Source: Sphingomonas sp. Mn802worker (lineage in GTDB: Bacteria > Pseudomonadota > Alphaproteobacteria > Sphingomonadales > Sphingomonadaceae). Taken from it: a stretch of DNA of 64,000 nt. Positions 1 to 9,255 of this stretch are shown here, piece after piece. The stretch covers positions 58,594 to 122,593 of the forward strand of contig NZ_AORY01000021.1 of the NCBI RefSeq assembly GCF_000382485.1, given 5' to 3'. The translations under genes were made by a program, and so were the position numbers. Every line of letters starts with the position of its first letter. The stretch's first letter is position 1. The notes below the pieces were generated by a model that was given only the letters and a program-made list of their open reading frames with translations, was not told the DNA's origin and did no database searches.

Positions 1-1796
1 GCGATCAGCGGCACGATGATTTCGCCGAACGCTTCCTTCACGTCATACTGGCCGCGATCGGGCGGGGTCCGCGCGCCAGTGCCGAGCACCTCGCCCTGGA
101 TCTGCGACGGGAAGTCGGGGAACGAGGCGGCCTCGATCTTGCGATACTCGCCACCGATGTTGAACCCGATCGGCGCGGAGGCGAACGGCGAGGCGAAGCG
201 GCCGAAATCGCCGGTGATGTTGCCGTTGACGACGGTCAGCCGTGTCTTGCGGCGGATACGCGCGTCGAGGTCGAAGAAGCCGATCATCGCGGGCGTGATC
301 GAGCCTTCGGGACCGAACAGGTTGAGCGGTACGCAGCCGTTCGACGTGTCGGTGCAGACCGGCGTGCCGGCCGCGCTGTTGTACGACCGCAGCGCCTGCT
401 GGACGCGGGTGAACGAGCCCCAGTTCTCGCGATCCTGGTTCTGCGTCGTCTCGCCGTACTGCGCCGAGAAGTCGTACTTCAGCCCGCTGACGATCTCACC
501 GCGCAGGCCGGCCTGGACCTGGAACTGTTGCGATTCGATCGGATTGCCGCGCGGGCCGTATTCGGTGAAGCGACGCTGCGCGATCACTGGGATCTCGAGA
601 TAGCCGGGCGAGCCGGGTCCGCCACGCACCGCGGCTGCGGTCGCGCAGGCGGCTGCCGTGATGCCGCGTGCGGCGCACAACTGGTTGCGCGCGGCCGCGG
701 GCAGGTAAGCGTTGTTGAGCGACAGCTGGTACGTGTTGGTGAAGGTCGCAGACGGCGCGAGCTGCAAGCGCACCTCGCTGCGCGTGTACATCGCCGAGGC
801 GTACGCCTCGATGCCCGAGGTGATCTCGTAGCGGCCTTGCGCGAACACGTTGTAGCGGTCGATCGGCGTCTGGTAATAGGTGCCGATGTTCGAGTTATAG
901 GTGTTGCCCGCGGTCGCACGGTCGAGCGCGCCCGTGGTCGGGTTGATGACCCCGCCGATCACGCCCTGCGCACCCGCGGTCGAACCGAAGAAGGCGTTGG
1001 CGTTGGGCGAGGTGAAGATCGTCGGCACCGATGCGGTCGATCCGCTGAACAGCCCCGTCACCGAGCTGATCGGGATCGTGCCCGATGCGCGGCTGGTGGT
1101 CAGCAGCTCAGCCGCCTTGGTGTAGCCCAGACCCAGCACGACGTTGCCGCGATCGTCGGCGAGGTTCGCACCGATCGTCAGGTCGGCCTTGAACTGGCGC
1201 GCGTCGCCGCGCTCCGAGATGCCGTATTGCGCGCGCGCATCGAAGCCGGTGAAGTTGCGCTTGGTGATGAAGTTGACCACGCCCGCAACAGCGTCGGCGC
1301 CGTAGACGGTCGAGGCGCCGCCCGTCACGACATCGACACGCTCGAGCAGCGCGACCGGGATGACGTTGGTGTCGACGATGTTGTCGAGCCCGAACGGCAC
1401 GATGCGGCGACCGTCGAGCAGCACCAGCGTGCGGTTGGTGCCGATGCCGCGGAGATCGATCGAGGACGATCCGTCAGAGCCGTTGTTGACCGCGCGACCC
1501 AGGTTCGGGCGCACCGCGGGCAGGCTGCGCAGCAGGTCGTCGGCGGTCGCGGGTTGGCGGAACGCGATCTCCGCGCCGCTGACGATGTTGACCGGGCTGG
1601 CGGTGGTCAGATCGGGGCGTGCGATGCGCGAACCGGTGACGACGACGTCGGCGTCCGGCTGCTGCGTCGTCTCTTCCTTCACCTCGGGCGCGGCCTCGGC
1701 CGGCTGGGTCACCTGCGCTGACGCGCCGGACGCCGCGGTGAACGCGCCCATCAACAACGTGGAGGCGAGCAGATAACGACGGATCGGTGATGCCAC
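1..1796 (-). CDS. TonB-dependent outer-membrane receptor (3' end outside window)
   Basis: Energised outer-membrane importer; the substrate cannot be told. The reading frame is open from a GTG at 1794-1796 to the window edge, giving about 598 residues of N-terminal and barrel sequence. The GTG was chosen because AGAGGGGA lies 7 bases upstream and the resulting N-terminus is a good signal peptide (RRYLLASTLLMGAF...ASA-Q). The plug follows: VVVTGSRIARPD, LRSLPAVRPNLG, SIDLRGIGTNRTLVLLDGRR and GASTVYGADAVAGVVNFITK, all typical of the large sphingomonad receptor family. A later ATG in the signal peptide would remove the positively charged n-region. The C-terminal barrel and the final aromatic residue are not visible. 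Confidence 0.9.
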   Translation of the reverse strand, partial: MASPIRRYLLASTLLMGAFTAASGASAQVTQPAEAAPEVKEETTQQPDADVVVTGSRIARPDLTTASPVNIVSGAEIAFRQPATADDLLRSLPAVRPNLGRAVNNGSDGSSSIDLRGIGTNRTLVLLDGRRIVPFGLDNIVDTNVIPVALLERVDVVTGGASTVYGADAVAGVVNFITKRNFTGFDARAQYGISERGDARQFKADLTIGANLADDRGNVVLGLGYTKAAELLTTSRASGTIPISSVTGLFSGSTASVPTIFTSPNANAFFGSTAGAQGVIGGVINPTTGALDRATAGNTYNSNIGTYYQTPIDRYNVFAQGRYEITSGIEAYASAMYTRSEVRLQLAPSATFTNTYQLSLNNAYLPAAARNQLCAARGITAAACATAAAVRGGPGSPGYLEIPVIAQRRFTEYGPRGNPIESQQFQVQAGLRGEIVSGLKYDFSAQYGETTQNQDRENWGSFTRVQQALRSYNSAAGTPVCTDTSNGCVPLNLFGPEGSITPAMIGFFDLDARIRRKTRLTVVNGNITGDFGRFASPFASAPIGFNIGGEYRKIEAASFPDFPSQIQGEVLGTGARTPPDRGQYDVKEAFGEIIVPLI

Positions 1797-2188
1797 TGAT
1801 TGTTCCCCTCTCGTCACCCCCCGGTGACGGCATGTTGCGACCGTTTCGGCCTGAGAGAGGTGATGTTGCAGCGGCGATGGCGACGCAACGATGATGTGAA
1901 TGAGAACACGTCTTTATAAACTAATGTGTCATCTATGACACAAAATAAGCAATAATCATTGCCCTATTAGCATCGAAGGCAACAATATTCCAAAATAGTA
2001 TGGATTGCTGTCCAGGTAAGTCACCGTGACGTAATGGCAAGTAGCTGATTACAATCACGATTATCCAGTATGGTGACGATTAGGGTGGCGTCCGGCAGCA
2101 CGCAGGTCCGGGAAAAGGGGCGACCCACCTCCCCGGGCATCATGGCTGGGTGGAATGTCGTCGTGCGGACGCGGGTCGGCCAGCGATG
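1797..2188. other. Intergenic region upstream of TonB receptor
   Basis: About 390 bases without a supported gene. The part from about 1890 to 2060 is clearly richer in A+T than its surroundings and probably holds the receptor promoter. An 11-bp palindrome GTCACCGTGAC lies at 2020-2030 and could be an operator. No terminator or RNA gene was recognised. Confidence 0.4.
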
Positions 2189-2488
2189 CTACAACCGCAG
2201 CCCGAACCGCGGACCGAACCAGGTAAGGATCGCGTACAGGATGATCGCCAGTACGCATCCCGCGACAAGCGCAGGCCAGAACCCCATTCCCCGGTTAAGC
2301 AGCGCGGGGATCAGCAGGAACATCGGCAAGGACGGCAGCACGTACCAGAAGGTCGCCGTTGAATGCAGCGCCATGTTGGCGCGGTCGGGCTTCTCGTTCC
2401 ACAGCCAGATCATGCCCAGCACCGACACCAGCGGCAGCGAAGCGATAAGCGCGCCCGAGATGGTGGCTTTGACCGCGAGCCAGAGCAT
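2189..2488 (-). CDS. DUF3147 family small membrane protein
   Basis: A 99-aa integral membrane protein of unknown function. The pattern GALIASLPLVSVLGMIWL, then FWYVLPSLPMFLLIPALL, then GFWPALVAGCVLAIILYA, matches my memory of the DUF3147 family, which has about four hydrophobic segments. The ATG at 2486-2488 was preferred over a GTG six bases earlier because the earlier codon lies inside the Shine-Dalgarno sequence AGGAGG, which is 5 bases before the chosen start. It is probably monocistronic. No function can be inferred from its neighbours. Confidence 0.72.
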   Translation of the reverse strand: MLWLAVKATISGALIASLPLVSVLGMIWLWNEKPDRANMALHSTATFWYVLPSLPMFLLIPALLNRGMGFWPALVAGCVLAIILYAILTWFGPRFGLRL

Positions 2489-2637
2489 CAACACCTCCTA
2501 TCGGTGATCGCGCGTTTCTCGCCGTGTCGGCGCATCGACCGGATCAACCCGCCGTGAAGCACGAAGCGACAGGACGGCATACAGGTCGCGATCGCGGGTG
2601 GGGGAGGTCAGCAGCACGCCGGCTCCCCCCACGTTCA

Positions 2638-2802
2638 TTACCCCTCGTTCGCCGCCTTGAACTTCGCGGTGCGGGCGGCGCGGTCGGCCATCTGGAGCCA
2701 GGCGCTTTCGGAGCGACGGCAGCGTTCGCGGACGTGGTGGAGCGTCGCGGCGTCGGCGTCGCGGGCGCAGGATGCGGCCTGTTCGCGGTAATAGCTTTCC
2801 AT
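2638..2802 (-). CDS. Small hypothetical protein, 54 aa
   Basis: The frame starts at an ATG preceded by GGGGAG with 5 bases spacing and ends TAA; the product is 54 residues. It is rich in Arg, Ala and Glu, with three Cys/His-bearing stretches (ASCARDAD, LHHVRERCRRSESAW, LQMADRAARTAKF), and is predicted helical and soluble. The SESAWLQMADRAA pattern resembles short sphingomonad/rhizobial hypothetical proteins, but I cannot name a family. It lies just downstream of the LOV histidine kinase on the same strand (37 bases apart) and may be cotranscribed with it. Confidence 0.6.
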   Translation of the reverse strand: MESYYREQAASCARDADAATLHHVRERCRRSESAWLQMADRAARTAKFKAANEG

Positions 2803-2839
2803 CTGCACTCCCCTTCTTGGTCGTCGTTATGCGCTCATG

Positions 2840-4483
2840 TCATCCACCGTGCGTGCCGACCCCGGTCGGGCCGTCGATCACGCGGCGCACCTTGGTGGCG
2901 AGCTCGGTGCGCTTGTACGGTTTCTGGATCAGCTCGAACTCTGCGCCGCGTGCGTCGACGCGCTCGATCGAGGATTCGGCGTAGCCGGTGGTCAGCAGCA
3001 CGTTGATCCGCGGGCGACGCCGCTTGACCTCGCGCGCCAGCATCACGCCGTTCATCCCGCCCGGCATGATCAGGTCGCTGAACAGCAGGTCGATCTTCGC
3101 GCCCGCACCGTCGAGGATTGCCAGTGCTTGGTCAGCGTTCTCCGCGCGCAGCACGGTATAGCCGAACTCGGTCAGCACCGCCTCGGCATAGTCGCCGACG
3201 TCGACCTGATCCTCGACCACCAGCACGGTCTCGTTGCCGTGCTTGTCCGCCATCGATCGCTGCGGCTGCGCGCCCTCGGGCTCGACCTTGGCCGCCTCGC
3301 AGGGGAAGAGCATCCGCACGGTCGTGCCGTGGCCTTCCTCCGAATAGAGCCGGAGCGACCCGCCCGATTGCTTCATGAAGCCGTAGACCATCGACAGCCC
3401 GAGCCCAGTGCCCTTGCCCTGGTCCTTGGTGGTGAAGAACGGCTCGGTCACGCGCGTCAGGATTTCGGGGCTCATACCCGTGCCCTGGTCGGCGATCGTC
3501 AGCATGACGTAATCGCCGGGTTCGAGCTCGCCAAAGCCCTTGTCGCCCGCCTCGAGCGTGCGGTTGGCGGCTTCGATCGTGATCGTGCCGCCATTGGGCA
3601 TCGCATCGCGTGCGTTGAGCAGCACGTTGATGATCGCGAGCTCGGCCTGCGTTGGGTCGATCCGCGCGTTGCACGTCTTTTCGGCGTGGCGGATGTCGAT
3701 GCGGATCGCGCCGCCCGCGGTGCGTTCGATCAGCGGCTGCAACTGGTCGAGCAGGTCGACGATGTTGACCACGCGGCCCTGCAGCTTCTGCTTGCGCGAG
3801 AAGGCGAGCAATTGCTGCGTCAGCGTGGCCCCACGCTCGGCCGCCTGCATCACCGCGCGGATCGAGCGTGCGGCCTTGGCGCGGTCGAACTCGCCCGGCT
3901 TCTCCAGGTTGTTGAGCACGATGTCGCCGAAACCCTGGATCACGGTCAGCAGGTTGTTGAAATCGTGCGCGACCCCGCCGGTCAGCTGACCGACCGCCTC
4001 CATCTTCTGCGCCTGCCGCAGGCCTTCCTCCGCGTCACGTCGACGCGTCACGTCCAATTGCGAGGCGAAGAAGTAGATCAGCTTGCCCGCCGCATCGAAC
4101 ACCGGCGAGATGAACAGCGCGTTCCAGAACGAGGCGCCGTTTTTCTTGTAGTTCAGGATCTCGACCGACGTTTCGCGCCGTTGCTCGATCGCGCGGCGCA
4201 CCTCGGACAAGGTGTCGCGGTCGGTGTCGGGTCCCTGCAACAGCCGGCAATTGCGTCCGACCAGTTCGTCCCAGCCATATCCCGTCATGTTGATGAACGC
4301 CGGGTTGGCGAAGACGATCGGATTGTCGTGCTTGTTCGGATCGGTGACGATCATCGGCATCCGTGTCGTCTTCACCGCCGCGAAGAAGATGGTGTTGTGA
4401 TCGTCGTCCATGTCGTGACTGGGCGTGTTGGCCAGGTAGGGGGGCGGGCCGCCGGGCGGGGTTTCACTCGTCTCGTCGGCCAT
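2840..4483 (-). CDS. LOV-domain blue-light hybrid histidine kinase
   Basis: A 547-aa cytoplasmic photosensor kinase with no membrane segment. Domains in order: LOV-type PAS (about residues 30-145) with the motif [13 protein letters not shown], whose Cys79 is the residue that forms the flavin adduct in LOV proteins; a HisKA-type dimerisation helix with phospho-acceptor His173 in VAHDFNNLL; a HATPase_c domain with [16 protein letters not shown] and [12 protein letters not shown]; and a C-terminal receiver with Asp470 in FSDLIMPG and Lys521. The receiver suggests a hybrid phosphorelay. The frame remains open upstream, but only the ATG at 4481-4483 ([10 protein letters not shown]) gives a compact N-terminus before the LOV domain. 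Transcribed divergently from the hydrolase gene. No dedicated partner regulator is adjacent. Confidence 0.93.
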   Translation of the reverse strand: MADETSETPPGGPPPYLANTPSHDMDDDHNTIFFAAVKTTRMPMIVTDPNKHDNPIVFANPAFINMTGYGWDELVGRNCRLLQGPDTDRDTLSEVRRAIEQRRETSVEILNYKKNGASFWNALFISPVFDAAGKLIYFFASQLDVTRRRDAEEGLRQAQKMEAVGQLTGGVAHDFNNLLTVIQGFGDIVLNNLEKPGEFDRAKAARSIRAVMQAAERGATLTQQLLAFSRKQKLQGRVVNIVDLLDQLQPLIERTAGGAIRIDIRHAEKTCNARIDPTQAELAIINVLLNARDAMPNGGTITIEAANRTLEAGDKGFGELEPGDYVMLTIADQGTGMSPEILTRVTEPFFTTKDQGKGTGLGLSMVYGFMKQSGGSLRLYSEEGHGTTVRMLFPCEAAKVEPEGAQPQRSMADKHGNETVLVVEDQVDVGDYAEAVLTEFGYTVLRAENADQALAILDGAGAKIDLLFSDLIMPGGMNGVMLAREVKRRRPRINVLLTTGYAESSIERVDARGAEFELIQKPYKRTELATKVRRVIDGPTGVGTHGG

Positions 4484-4541
4484 CAATGTTCCTGGGGCAT
4501 ACGTGTAGGCAAACCCCGAAGTGCCGGCCCTTGGCCGCACC

Positions 4542-4566
4542 AACCAACATAAGTTGGGATTGTTCC
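4542..4566 (-). promoter_or_regulatory. Possible EcfG-type (general stress) promoter for LOV kinase
   Basis: Reading on the minus strand, GGAAC (4566-4562) is followed after 16 bases by GGTT (4545-4542), about 58 bases before the kinase start. Alphaproteobacterial EcfG promoters are GGAAC-N16/17-CGTT, so this matches the -35 fully and three of four -10 bases. Pattern match only. Confidence 0.28.
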
Positions 4567-4692
4567 CGAACGCGCATGATTTCGCGCAAGTGCATGGCCG
4601 CGGCTGGCTTTTCTCTCGGGTCCGATGCAGCGGGGGAACGCTTCGCGCAGCCCGGTCTTTAACGTGCATCAGCTTTACGGTCCCGGATTTGC

Positions 4693-5451
4693 ATGACGCG
4701 ATTATTCTTTCTCCACGCGCTGGGCGCGAGTGCGCGGTCGTGGGACCGGGTAATCGCGTGTTTGCCCGGCCACGACTGCGTCGCGCTCGACCTGCCGGGG
4801 TTCGGCGACCATGCCGCAATGGGCCACCTGAGCGTCGCCGACACGCTCGACTGGTTCGCGGGCGAGGTCGCACGGCATGACCACTCGTCGTGGATCGTCG
4901 TCGGCCACAGCATGGGCGGCAAGATCGCCACGCTCACCGCCGCGCGCCGCCCAGCCGGGCTCGCCGGCGTCGTGCTCGTCGCTGCCTCGCCGCCCGCGCC
5001 CGAACCGATGGACGAGGCGCGTCGCACCGAGATGCTCGGCTGGTTCGCCGACGGGCCAGCTACCACCGCGCAGGCGGAGAAGTTCATCGCCGCCAACACC
5101 GCGCGTCCGCTGCCGCACGATCTCACCGCGCAGGTGATCGCGGATGTGCGCCGCAGTTCGCCCGCGGCGTGGTGCGGTTGGCTCGAACAGGGCGCGCGCG
5201 AGGATTGGGACGAGCGCGCAGGGGTGATTAACCTGCCCGCGTTGATCGTCGCCGGCGCCGACGACGGTGATCTGGGTGAGGACGCGCAACGCCGACTGAA
5301 CGCGCCGCACTACACGCACGCGCGGGTCGAGATTGTCGCCGATGCCGCGCACCTTATTCCCTACGAGCAGCCTGAGGCGCTCGCCGCACTGATCGCGGAA
5401 CACGTCCGCCATATCGAACCCCCCAACACCAAACACCACGGAGAGCGTTGA
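4693..5451 (+). CDS. Alpha/beta-hydrolase fold protein
   Basis: A 252-aa soluble hydrolase. The strand order and motifs are those of the alpha/beta-hydrolase superfamily: an HALGASARSWD oxyanion-hole region near residue 8, the nucleophile elbow GHSMGG near residue 72, the acid residue in IVAGADDGDLG, and the catalytic His in ADAAHLIPYEQPEAL. No signal peptide. The substrate is not deducible; esterase, lactonase and C-C hydrolase activities are all possible. Its TGA overlaps the following SDR start (TGATG), so the two are translationally coupled, suggesting successive steps in one catabolic route. Confidence 0.85.
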   Translation: MTRLFFLHALGASARSWDRVIACLPGHDCVALDLPGFGDHAAMGHLSVADTLDWFAGEVARHDHSSWIVVGHSMGGKIATLTAARRPAGLAGVVLVAASPPAPEPMDEARRTEMLGWFADGPATTAQAEKFIAANTARPLPHDLTAQVIADVRRSSPAAWCGWLEQGAREDWDERAGVINLPALIVAGADDGDLGEDAQRRLNAPHYTHARVEIVADAAHLIPYEQPEALAALIAEHVRHIEPPNTKHHGER

Positions 5452-6254
5452 TGGATCTGGGTATCAAGGGCCGCATCGCGCTCGTCAGCGGCGCCGACTC
5501 CGGCATGGGCAAGGAAACCGCGCGGCTGCTGCTCGAGGCAGGCTGCCGCGTCGCGATCACCGACAAGGGCGACAACACGCTGCCTGAGGCGGTGGAGGAG
5601 CTGTCGGCGCTAGGCGAAGTGATCGCGGTCGCGGCCGACGTGCAGAAGCCCGTTCAAGTGAAACAGCTGTGGCGCGAAGTGCGTGAGAAGCTCGGCGACC
5701 CCGATATCTACGTCAACGCAGCCGGTGTGACCGGCGCGCAGGGTGACTTCCTCGAGGTAGACGACGCCGGCTGGCACGAAACGCTCGACATCAACCTGAT
5801 GGGCGCGGTGCGCATGTGCCGCGAGGCGATCCCCCCGATGCGGAGCAAGGGCTGGGGCCGCGTCGTGCTGTTCGCCTCGGAGGACGCGGTGCAGCCCTAT
5901 GTTGACGAACTGCCCTATTGCGCGTCCAAGGCCGGCATCCTGAGCCTAGCCAAGGGTTTGTCGAAGGCGTACGGCTGCGACAACGTGCTGGTCAACACCG
6001 TCTCGCCCGCCTTCATCGCGTCGCCGATGACCGACAAGATGATGGAAAAGCGTGCCGAGGAAAAAGGCACCAGCTTCGACGAGGCGATCGACAGCTTCCT
6101 CAAGGAAGAACGCCCCGGCATGGTACTCGGCCGCCGCGGCCGCCCCGAGGAAGTCGCCTCGGTCGCTGCGTTCCTATGCTCCGAACGCGCTAGCTTTATC
6201 ACCGGTGCAGGCGTGCGCGTCGACGCGGGATCGGTGTTCACGATACCGGCGTGA
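5451..6254 (+). CDS. Short-chain dehydrogenase/reductase (SDR)
   Basis: A 267-aa classical SDR. Cofactor motif GADSGMGKETA near residue 14, NAAG near residue 87, catalytic Ser in LFASED, the YCASK Tyr-Lys pair, and a C-terminal ITGAGVRVDAGSVF dinucleotide-fold end. A PGMVLGRRGRPEEVA segment follows a longer-than-usual insertion (about residues 190-220) that may shape substrate specificity. The start is the ATG at 5451, overlapping the hydrolase stop by one base, with GGAGAG upstream. The specific alcohol or ketone is unknown. Confidence 0.88.
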   Translation: MDLGIKGRIALVSGADSGMGKETARLLLEAGCRVAITDKGDNTLPEAVEELSALGEVIAVAADVQKPVQVKQLWREVREKLGDPDIYVNAAGVTGAQGDFLEVDDAGWHETLDINLMGAVRMCREAIPPMRSKGWGRVVLFASEDAVQPYVDELPYCASKAGILSLAKGLSKAYGCDNVLVNTVSPAFIASPMTDKMMEKRAEEKGTSFDEAIDSFLKEERPGMVLGRRGRPEEVASVAAFLCSERASFITGAGVRVDAGSVFTIPA

Positions 6255-6262
6255 TGTGGGTG

Positions 6263-6287
6263 AGCGGGTGTTGTCACGGCACCCGCT
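6263..6287 (+). terminator. Hairpin after SDR gene
   Basis: Inverted repeat AGCGGGTG / CACCCGCT with a 9-base loop, starting 9 bases after the SDR stop. There is no strong T-run, so it may be a weak terminator or an mRNA 3'-end stabiliser. Confidence 0.4.
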
Positions 6288-6290
6288 ATC

Positions 6291-6397
6291 TCAGGCAAAC
6301 AGGTCACCCATCGCGCGGGTGCGAAATGCGTTGAGCCAGCGGCACCGACGATGCTCACCAGCATCGCATGTGGCAGCGTTGGCACAATGCCGCGAGG
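6291..6397 (-). pseudogene. Decayed 3'-end copy of HNH endonuclease gene
   Basis: These ~107 bases align with the 3' end of the intact HNH gene at 29219-29330, same orientation: 8 substitutions and one 5-bp deletion by eye (about 93 % identity over aligned bases). The copy still encodes the tail RWLNAFRTRAMGDLFA and its stop, but the 5-bp deletion breaks the frame and the rest of the gene is absent. It marks one end of a long direct repeat enclosing the polysaccharide locus. Confidence 0.8.
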
Positions 6398-6473
6398 AAC
6401 TCAGCTATGCTGCGGTGACATCAATGCGGCAGTGTGACTCACAAACCAGTGTATTCGGTAAACCCGAGAGGGT

Positions 6474-6629
6474 TCAGAGCGAGCCGACCGGCGCCGCGAC
6501 GACGCCGTTCGGTGAGCCAGTGCCGCTCGTCCAGATGGCGGCATCGGGGCGCAGCTGCGTGGCATAGACCGCCTGCATCCGCTTGGCTGCCCTAGCGACC
6601 GTTTGGGCTGCGATGGTGGTGTAATCCAT
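6474..6629 (-). CDS. Small hypothetical protein, 51 aa
   Basis: The frame starts at ATG 6627-6629 (AAGGTG 6 bases upstream) and ends TGA; 51 residues. The core TVARAAKRMQAVYATQLRP resembles the segment GSAAMRMQAISAAQVRT of the ORF at 9598-9777, so the two are probably related. The C-terminal GTGSPNGVVAAPVGSL recalls the GVV-AP-GS(L/I) turn of phage tail-fibre proteins just before their YTRTDG repeats, but here it stops. It may be a remnant or a real short protein; function unknown. Confidence 0.4.
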   Translation of the reverse strand: MDYTTIAAQTVARAAKRMQAVYATQLRPDAAIWTSGTGSPNGVVAAPVGSL

Positions 6630-6717
6630 ATGGTTCACCTTGACGGTTGTAAGGAAGAAGCACTGACCCAGTCGGCGGGTGAGCGTACGCCATTCGATCT
6701 CATGAGAGGGCGTTCAG

Positions 6718-6942
6718 ATGACGGCGGTATTGGTGCTCGTCGGGCTAGTGGTCGTCGTGATCGGCGTTGCGGTGGCCGTTCACGTGGCGAGGCGGCGTGA
6801 AACAGCGCATGCAGAGCGGCAGCTAGAGCATCGACTTGAGCGGCAGAAAGCGTGGCACGACACGCTTCGGCGTTCCGGTCAGGTCAGTCCGACAGCTGGC
6901 CGGTCGGTCGTCTTCAAGGATCGGCAAACCAAAGGCGAATAG
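6718..6942 (+). CDS. Small single-pass membrane protein, 74 aa
   Basis: One N-terminal hydrophobic helix (AVLVLVGLVVVVIGVAVAV), then a charged, probably coiled-coil cytoplasmic segment (ARRRETAHAERQLEHRLERQ) and a polar tail ending QTKGE. The start ATG has AGAGGG about 8 bases upstream. The layout resembles short bitopic proteins that often escape annotation; no family is recognised. Neighbours give no functional hint. Confidence 0.5.
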   Translation: MTAVLVLVGLVVVVIGVAVAVHVARRRETAHAERQLEHRLERQKAWHDTLRRSGQVSPTAGRSVVFKDRQTKGE

Positions 6943-7029
6943 CTCGCGCGATATTTGGTAGGTTTTCACCGTTGATCGTGTAACTTTTGTTCTTCCAGTC
7001 GTTCTAGAAGCTGAAGAGGAGAAGCTCAT

Positions 7030-7155
7030 ATGCGCCAGCCGCCACGCGATCTCGTGCTCAACGACCTGTCAAGCCGGATGCCGAGTGGCGCCGGGTTCGC
7101 GGTGGCAGTCGTGCTTGTCGCCCCGTTATACGCACTGGCAGCGTTGCTGATCTGA
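7030..7155 (+). CDS. Very small membrane protein, 41 aa
   Basis: The ATG at 7030 is preceded by AGGAG with 7 bases spacing, one of the best ribosome-binding sites in this part of the window, which is the main support for this gene. The product begins MRQPPRDLVLNDLSSRMP and ends with a single hydrophobic helix (GFAVAVVLVAPLYALAALL). Function unknown. Lies 87 bases after the preceding bitopic protein on the same strand. Confidence 0.5.
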   Translation: MRQPPRDLVLNDLSSRMPSGAGFAVAVVLVAPLYALAALLI

Positions 7156-7230
7156 CGCCTCATCTGTGCGCCGCGGAACCTGGAGGCTGCGTGGCGCACA
7201 AATCTATAGTCATCAAACTGACTCTGTCGC

Positions 7231-9255
7231 TTAGAGCGGCGCGTAATCAACCAGCTGGAACTTGGCGCCGACGTTGGCGAGCGACGAAGAGAAGCGATGC
7301 CGTGTCGTAGGCGTCAGCCCGGCAGGCGCCGTGTGCGTCGCTCTGACATTGCCCGCGGTCTTGACGATCATCTGCTGCGATGCTGCCGCGGACGGATCGT
7401 AGATCAGCTCGATCAGGTCGCCGAGCGTGTAGGAGAATGAACCCCATCCCAGCGTTTGGCCTGGGTCATTCTCCCCAGGGACGCCCCAGTACAGCAGACC
7501 ACGGCCGCGCAGCACGCGCACGATATAGTCGTTCGAGTTGTTCAGCGGGGCGCCGCTCGGATCCTGCGGGCCGAATGCGACATCGTCACCGGCAATGATC
7601 GTCAGGGCGATCCTGAAACCGCCCGTGAAGATGCTGGTGAGGTTGGCAGTCGTGTCAAACGCGAGCGGGCCGCTCGTCTTCTCATAGGTGTCCGCGCCGG
7701 TCAGCGTACCCCTGGTGGGGGTGCCATTATTCAAAAAGAATACCTTGTCCGTGCTCGCGGTCAGCGCTGGCGTGGCCAGCCATCCCAGATCGCGGTCCTT
7801 GACGTACAGCTTCTTGTTGCCCTCGTCGTAGGCGATGGTGCCGGCTGGTGGCGCGACGCCGGTCAGCGCGACGAAGTCGGCGTCCTCGACGCGGCCGCGT
7901 TTCGAGAACGGAGCCACCCCGCCGATGCCGTTGACGATCTCCTGCACATTGCCGACGCTCTCGAACACACGGCGTCGGAACGCAGTGGCGTTCTTCAGGA
8001 TCAGGCTGCGAACGTTCGTCACCGACAGGCCGTCCGCCTTGCCGGTGAACGGCGACACGGGCGCACCGTCGGTGATGTAGGCCCCGTCGATCATCACGTC
8101 GCCGCAGTTGGCGATGACCATGCCGAAATGCGGTGTGTTCGCCCAGCCGATTGAGGTCTGCTCGATGATGAGCTGATCGATGGCCGCGAAGTAGAACGCG
8201 TTGCCGCCGGTGAGCAAAGTGTTGTTGACACGGTTGCCGCTGAAGTGAGCCTGCGGAATGCGGATGCCGGAGTCCGGGCGCGGCGCGATGCGCACTGCCT
8301 GAAAATGGCCTTCATCGAACTGGCAATCGCGGACGCGGAGCACCGAGCCTGCGTTGACGCTTGCCGTTGCCTGGTCCGGACTACCCACCTTGATCCAGGA
8401 AAAGCAGAAGCCGAGCGGCGTTTTGCTGAGATACGCGCCTTGAAAGCGGGAGTAGTCGATGAAGCGGTCACGCGCGATGTCGATCAATGCGAAGCCGTCG
8501 ATGTCCACGACATGCGTGACAGCGCCCGACGAGGCTGCGCAGCCGCCGAACTCGTTATCGAAGTGGCGCGTTCGGCAGCGACGGGCATACACGATACCCG
8601 CTTCCGCCGGGCCGATGACGCTCAGCCCGAAGAACCCGCTGCGCTCCAGGATGTACTCGCACGATTCGAGCCTCAGCAGCTTGCGGCAGTCGTTCTGTCC
8701 GAGCGGCGTGCCTGCAAAGTTAACCTCGCTGATCAGCAGCCGCGGGTTGTTCTGCAAGGTCAGCATGTCCTTGCTGGCGTCGCCCGCGACCAACAGGCCA
8801 GTGCTCCAACCAGCGCCCTTGAGGGTCAGCGAGATGCCATCCGTGGTCCCGAAGTCACACAGGACTGGCGTCTCCCAGTAGAACAACGCGTCAATCAGGA
8901 TAGTGCCGCCTCGAAGAGCGAACACCGTGTCGAGTGCCGTCTGAAGCGCTGGTCCGCAGTCTGTGCCAAGGATCGCGCCGCGCGTGTTGGTCGACGTAGC
9001 TGCGCTCGTTGCGAGCGTGACCTGCGTTGCCGACTGGACGCTTGCCACCGTCGTGAACAGGTCACCGCCGTCAGCACCGGCCCCCGCCACCTTGATCCGC
9101 TTACCCACGTCGTCGGTCGCAAAAATTGCCGTGGTGGATGTGATGATTGCAGAATCTGCGGTGGCAGTGACGTATTGCGTCAGCTTGCCATCACCTGCTG
9201 TTAGGCTCGACAGCTTGATGGTGCTGGCGGTCTCGCCAATGTCCAACAATGTCAT
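7231..9255 (-). CDS. Right-handed beta-helix protein, tailspike/pectate-lyase-like
   Basis: A 674-aa protein. After a short N-terminal region (GKLTQYVTATADSA, IFATDDVGKRIKVAGAG) comes a pectate-lyase-superfamily start (DCGPALQTALDTVFALRGGTI) and repeated short beta-strand turns through about residue 440. A separate C-terminal region follows (NLTSIFTGGFRIALTII ... YDPSAAASQQMIVKTAGNVR) that looks like a beta-sandwich or ligand-binding cap. The N-terminal TTDDVGKRI pattern is common in phage tailspikes and in secreted polysaccharide lyases. No signal peptide is evident. I chose ATG 9253-9255 (GGAAGG upstream, somewhat far) over an ATG 45 bases earlier that has no ribosome site. Likely binds or cleaves a polysaccharide; catalytic residues cannot be assigned. 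Confidence 0.75.
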   Translation of the reverse strand: MTLLDIGETASTIKLSSLTAGDGKLTQYVTATADSAIITSTTAIFATDDVGKRIKVAGAGADGGDLFTTVASVQSATQVTLATSAATSTNTRGAILGTDCGPALQTALDTVFALRGGTILIDALFYWETPVLCDFGTTDGISLTLKGAGWSTGLLVAGDASKDMLTLQNNPRLLISEVNFAGTPLGQNDCRKLLRLESCEYILERSGFFGLSVIGPAEAGIVYARRCRTRHFDNEFGGCAASSGAVTHVVDIDGFALIDIARDRFIDYSRFQGAYLSKTPLGFCFSWIKVGSPDQATASVNAGSVLRVRDCQFDEGHFQAVRIAPRPDSGIRIPQAHFSGNRVNNTLLTGGNAFYFAAIDQLIIEQTSIGWANTPHFGMVIANCGDVMIDGAYITDGAPVSPFTGKADGLSVTNVRSLILKNATAFRRRVFESVGNVQEIVNGIGGVAPFSKRGRVEDADFVALTGVAPPAGTIAYDEGNKKLYVKDRDLGWLATPALTASTDKVFFLNNGTPTRGTLTGADTYEKTSGPLAFDTTANLTSIFTGGFRIALTIIAGDDVAFGPQDPSGAPLNNSNDYIVRVLRGRGLLYWGVPGENDPGQTLGWGSFSYTLGDLIELIYDPSAAASQQMIVKTAGNVRATHTAPAGLTPTTRHRFSSSLANVGAKFQLVDYAPL

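Noticed and set aside
2837..4552. 571-codon open frame on the + strand
   Set aside because: Antisense shadow of the LOV histidine kinase; His/Arg/Leu-rich low-complexity product without motifs.
4484..4873. Extended N-terminus of the LOV kinase
   Set aside because: The open frame continues upstream but is Arg-rich, without motif, and overlaps the divergent hydrolase gene.
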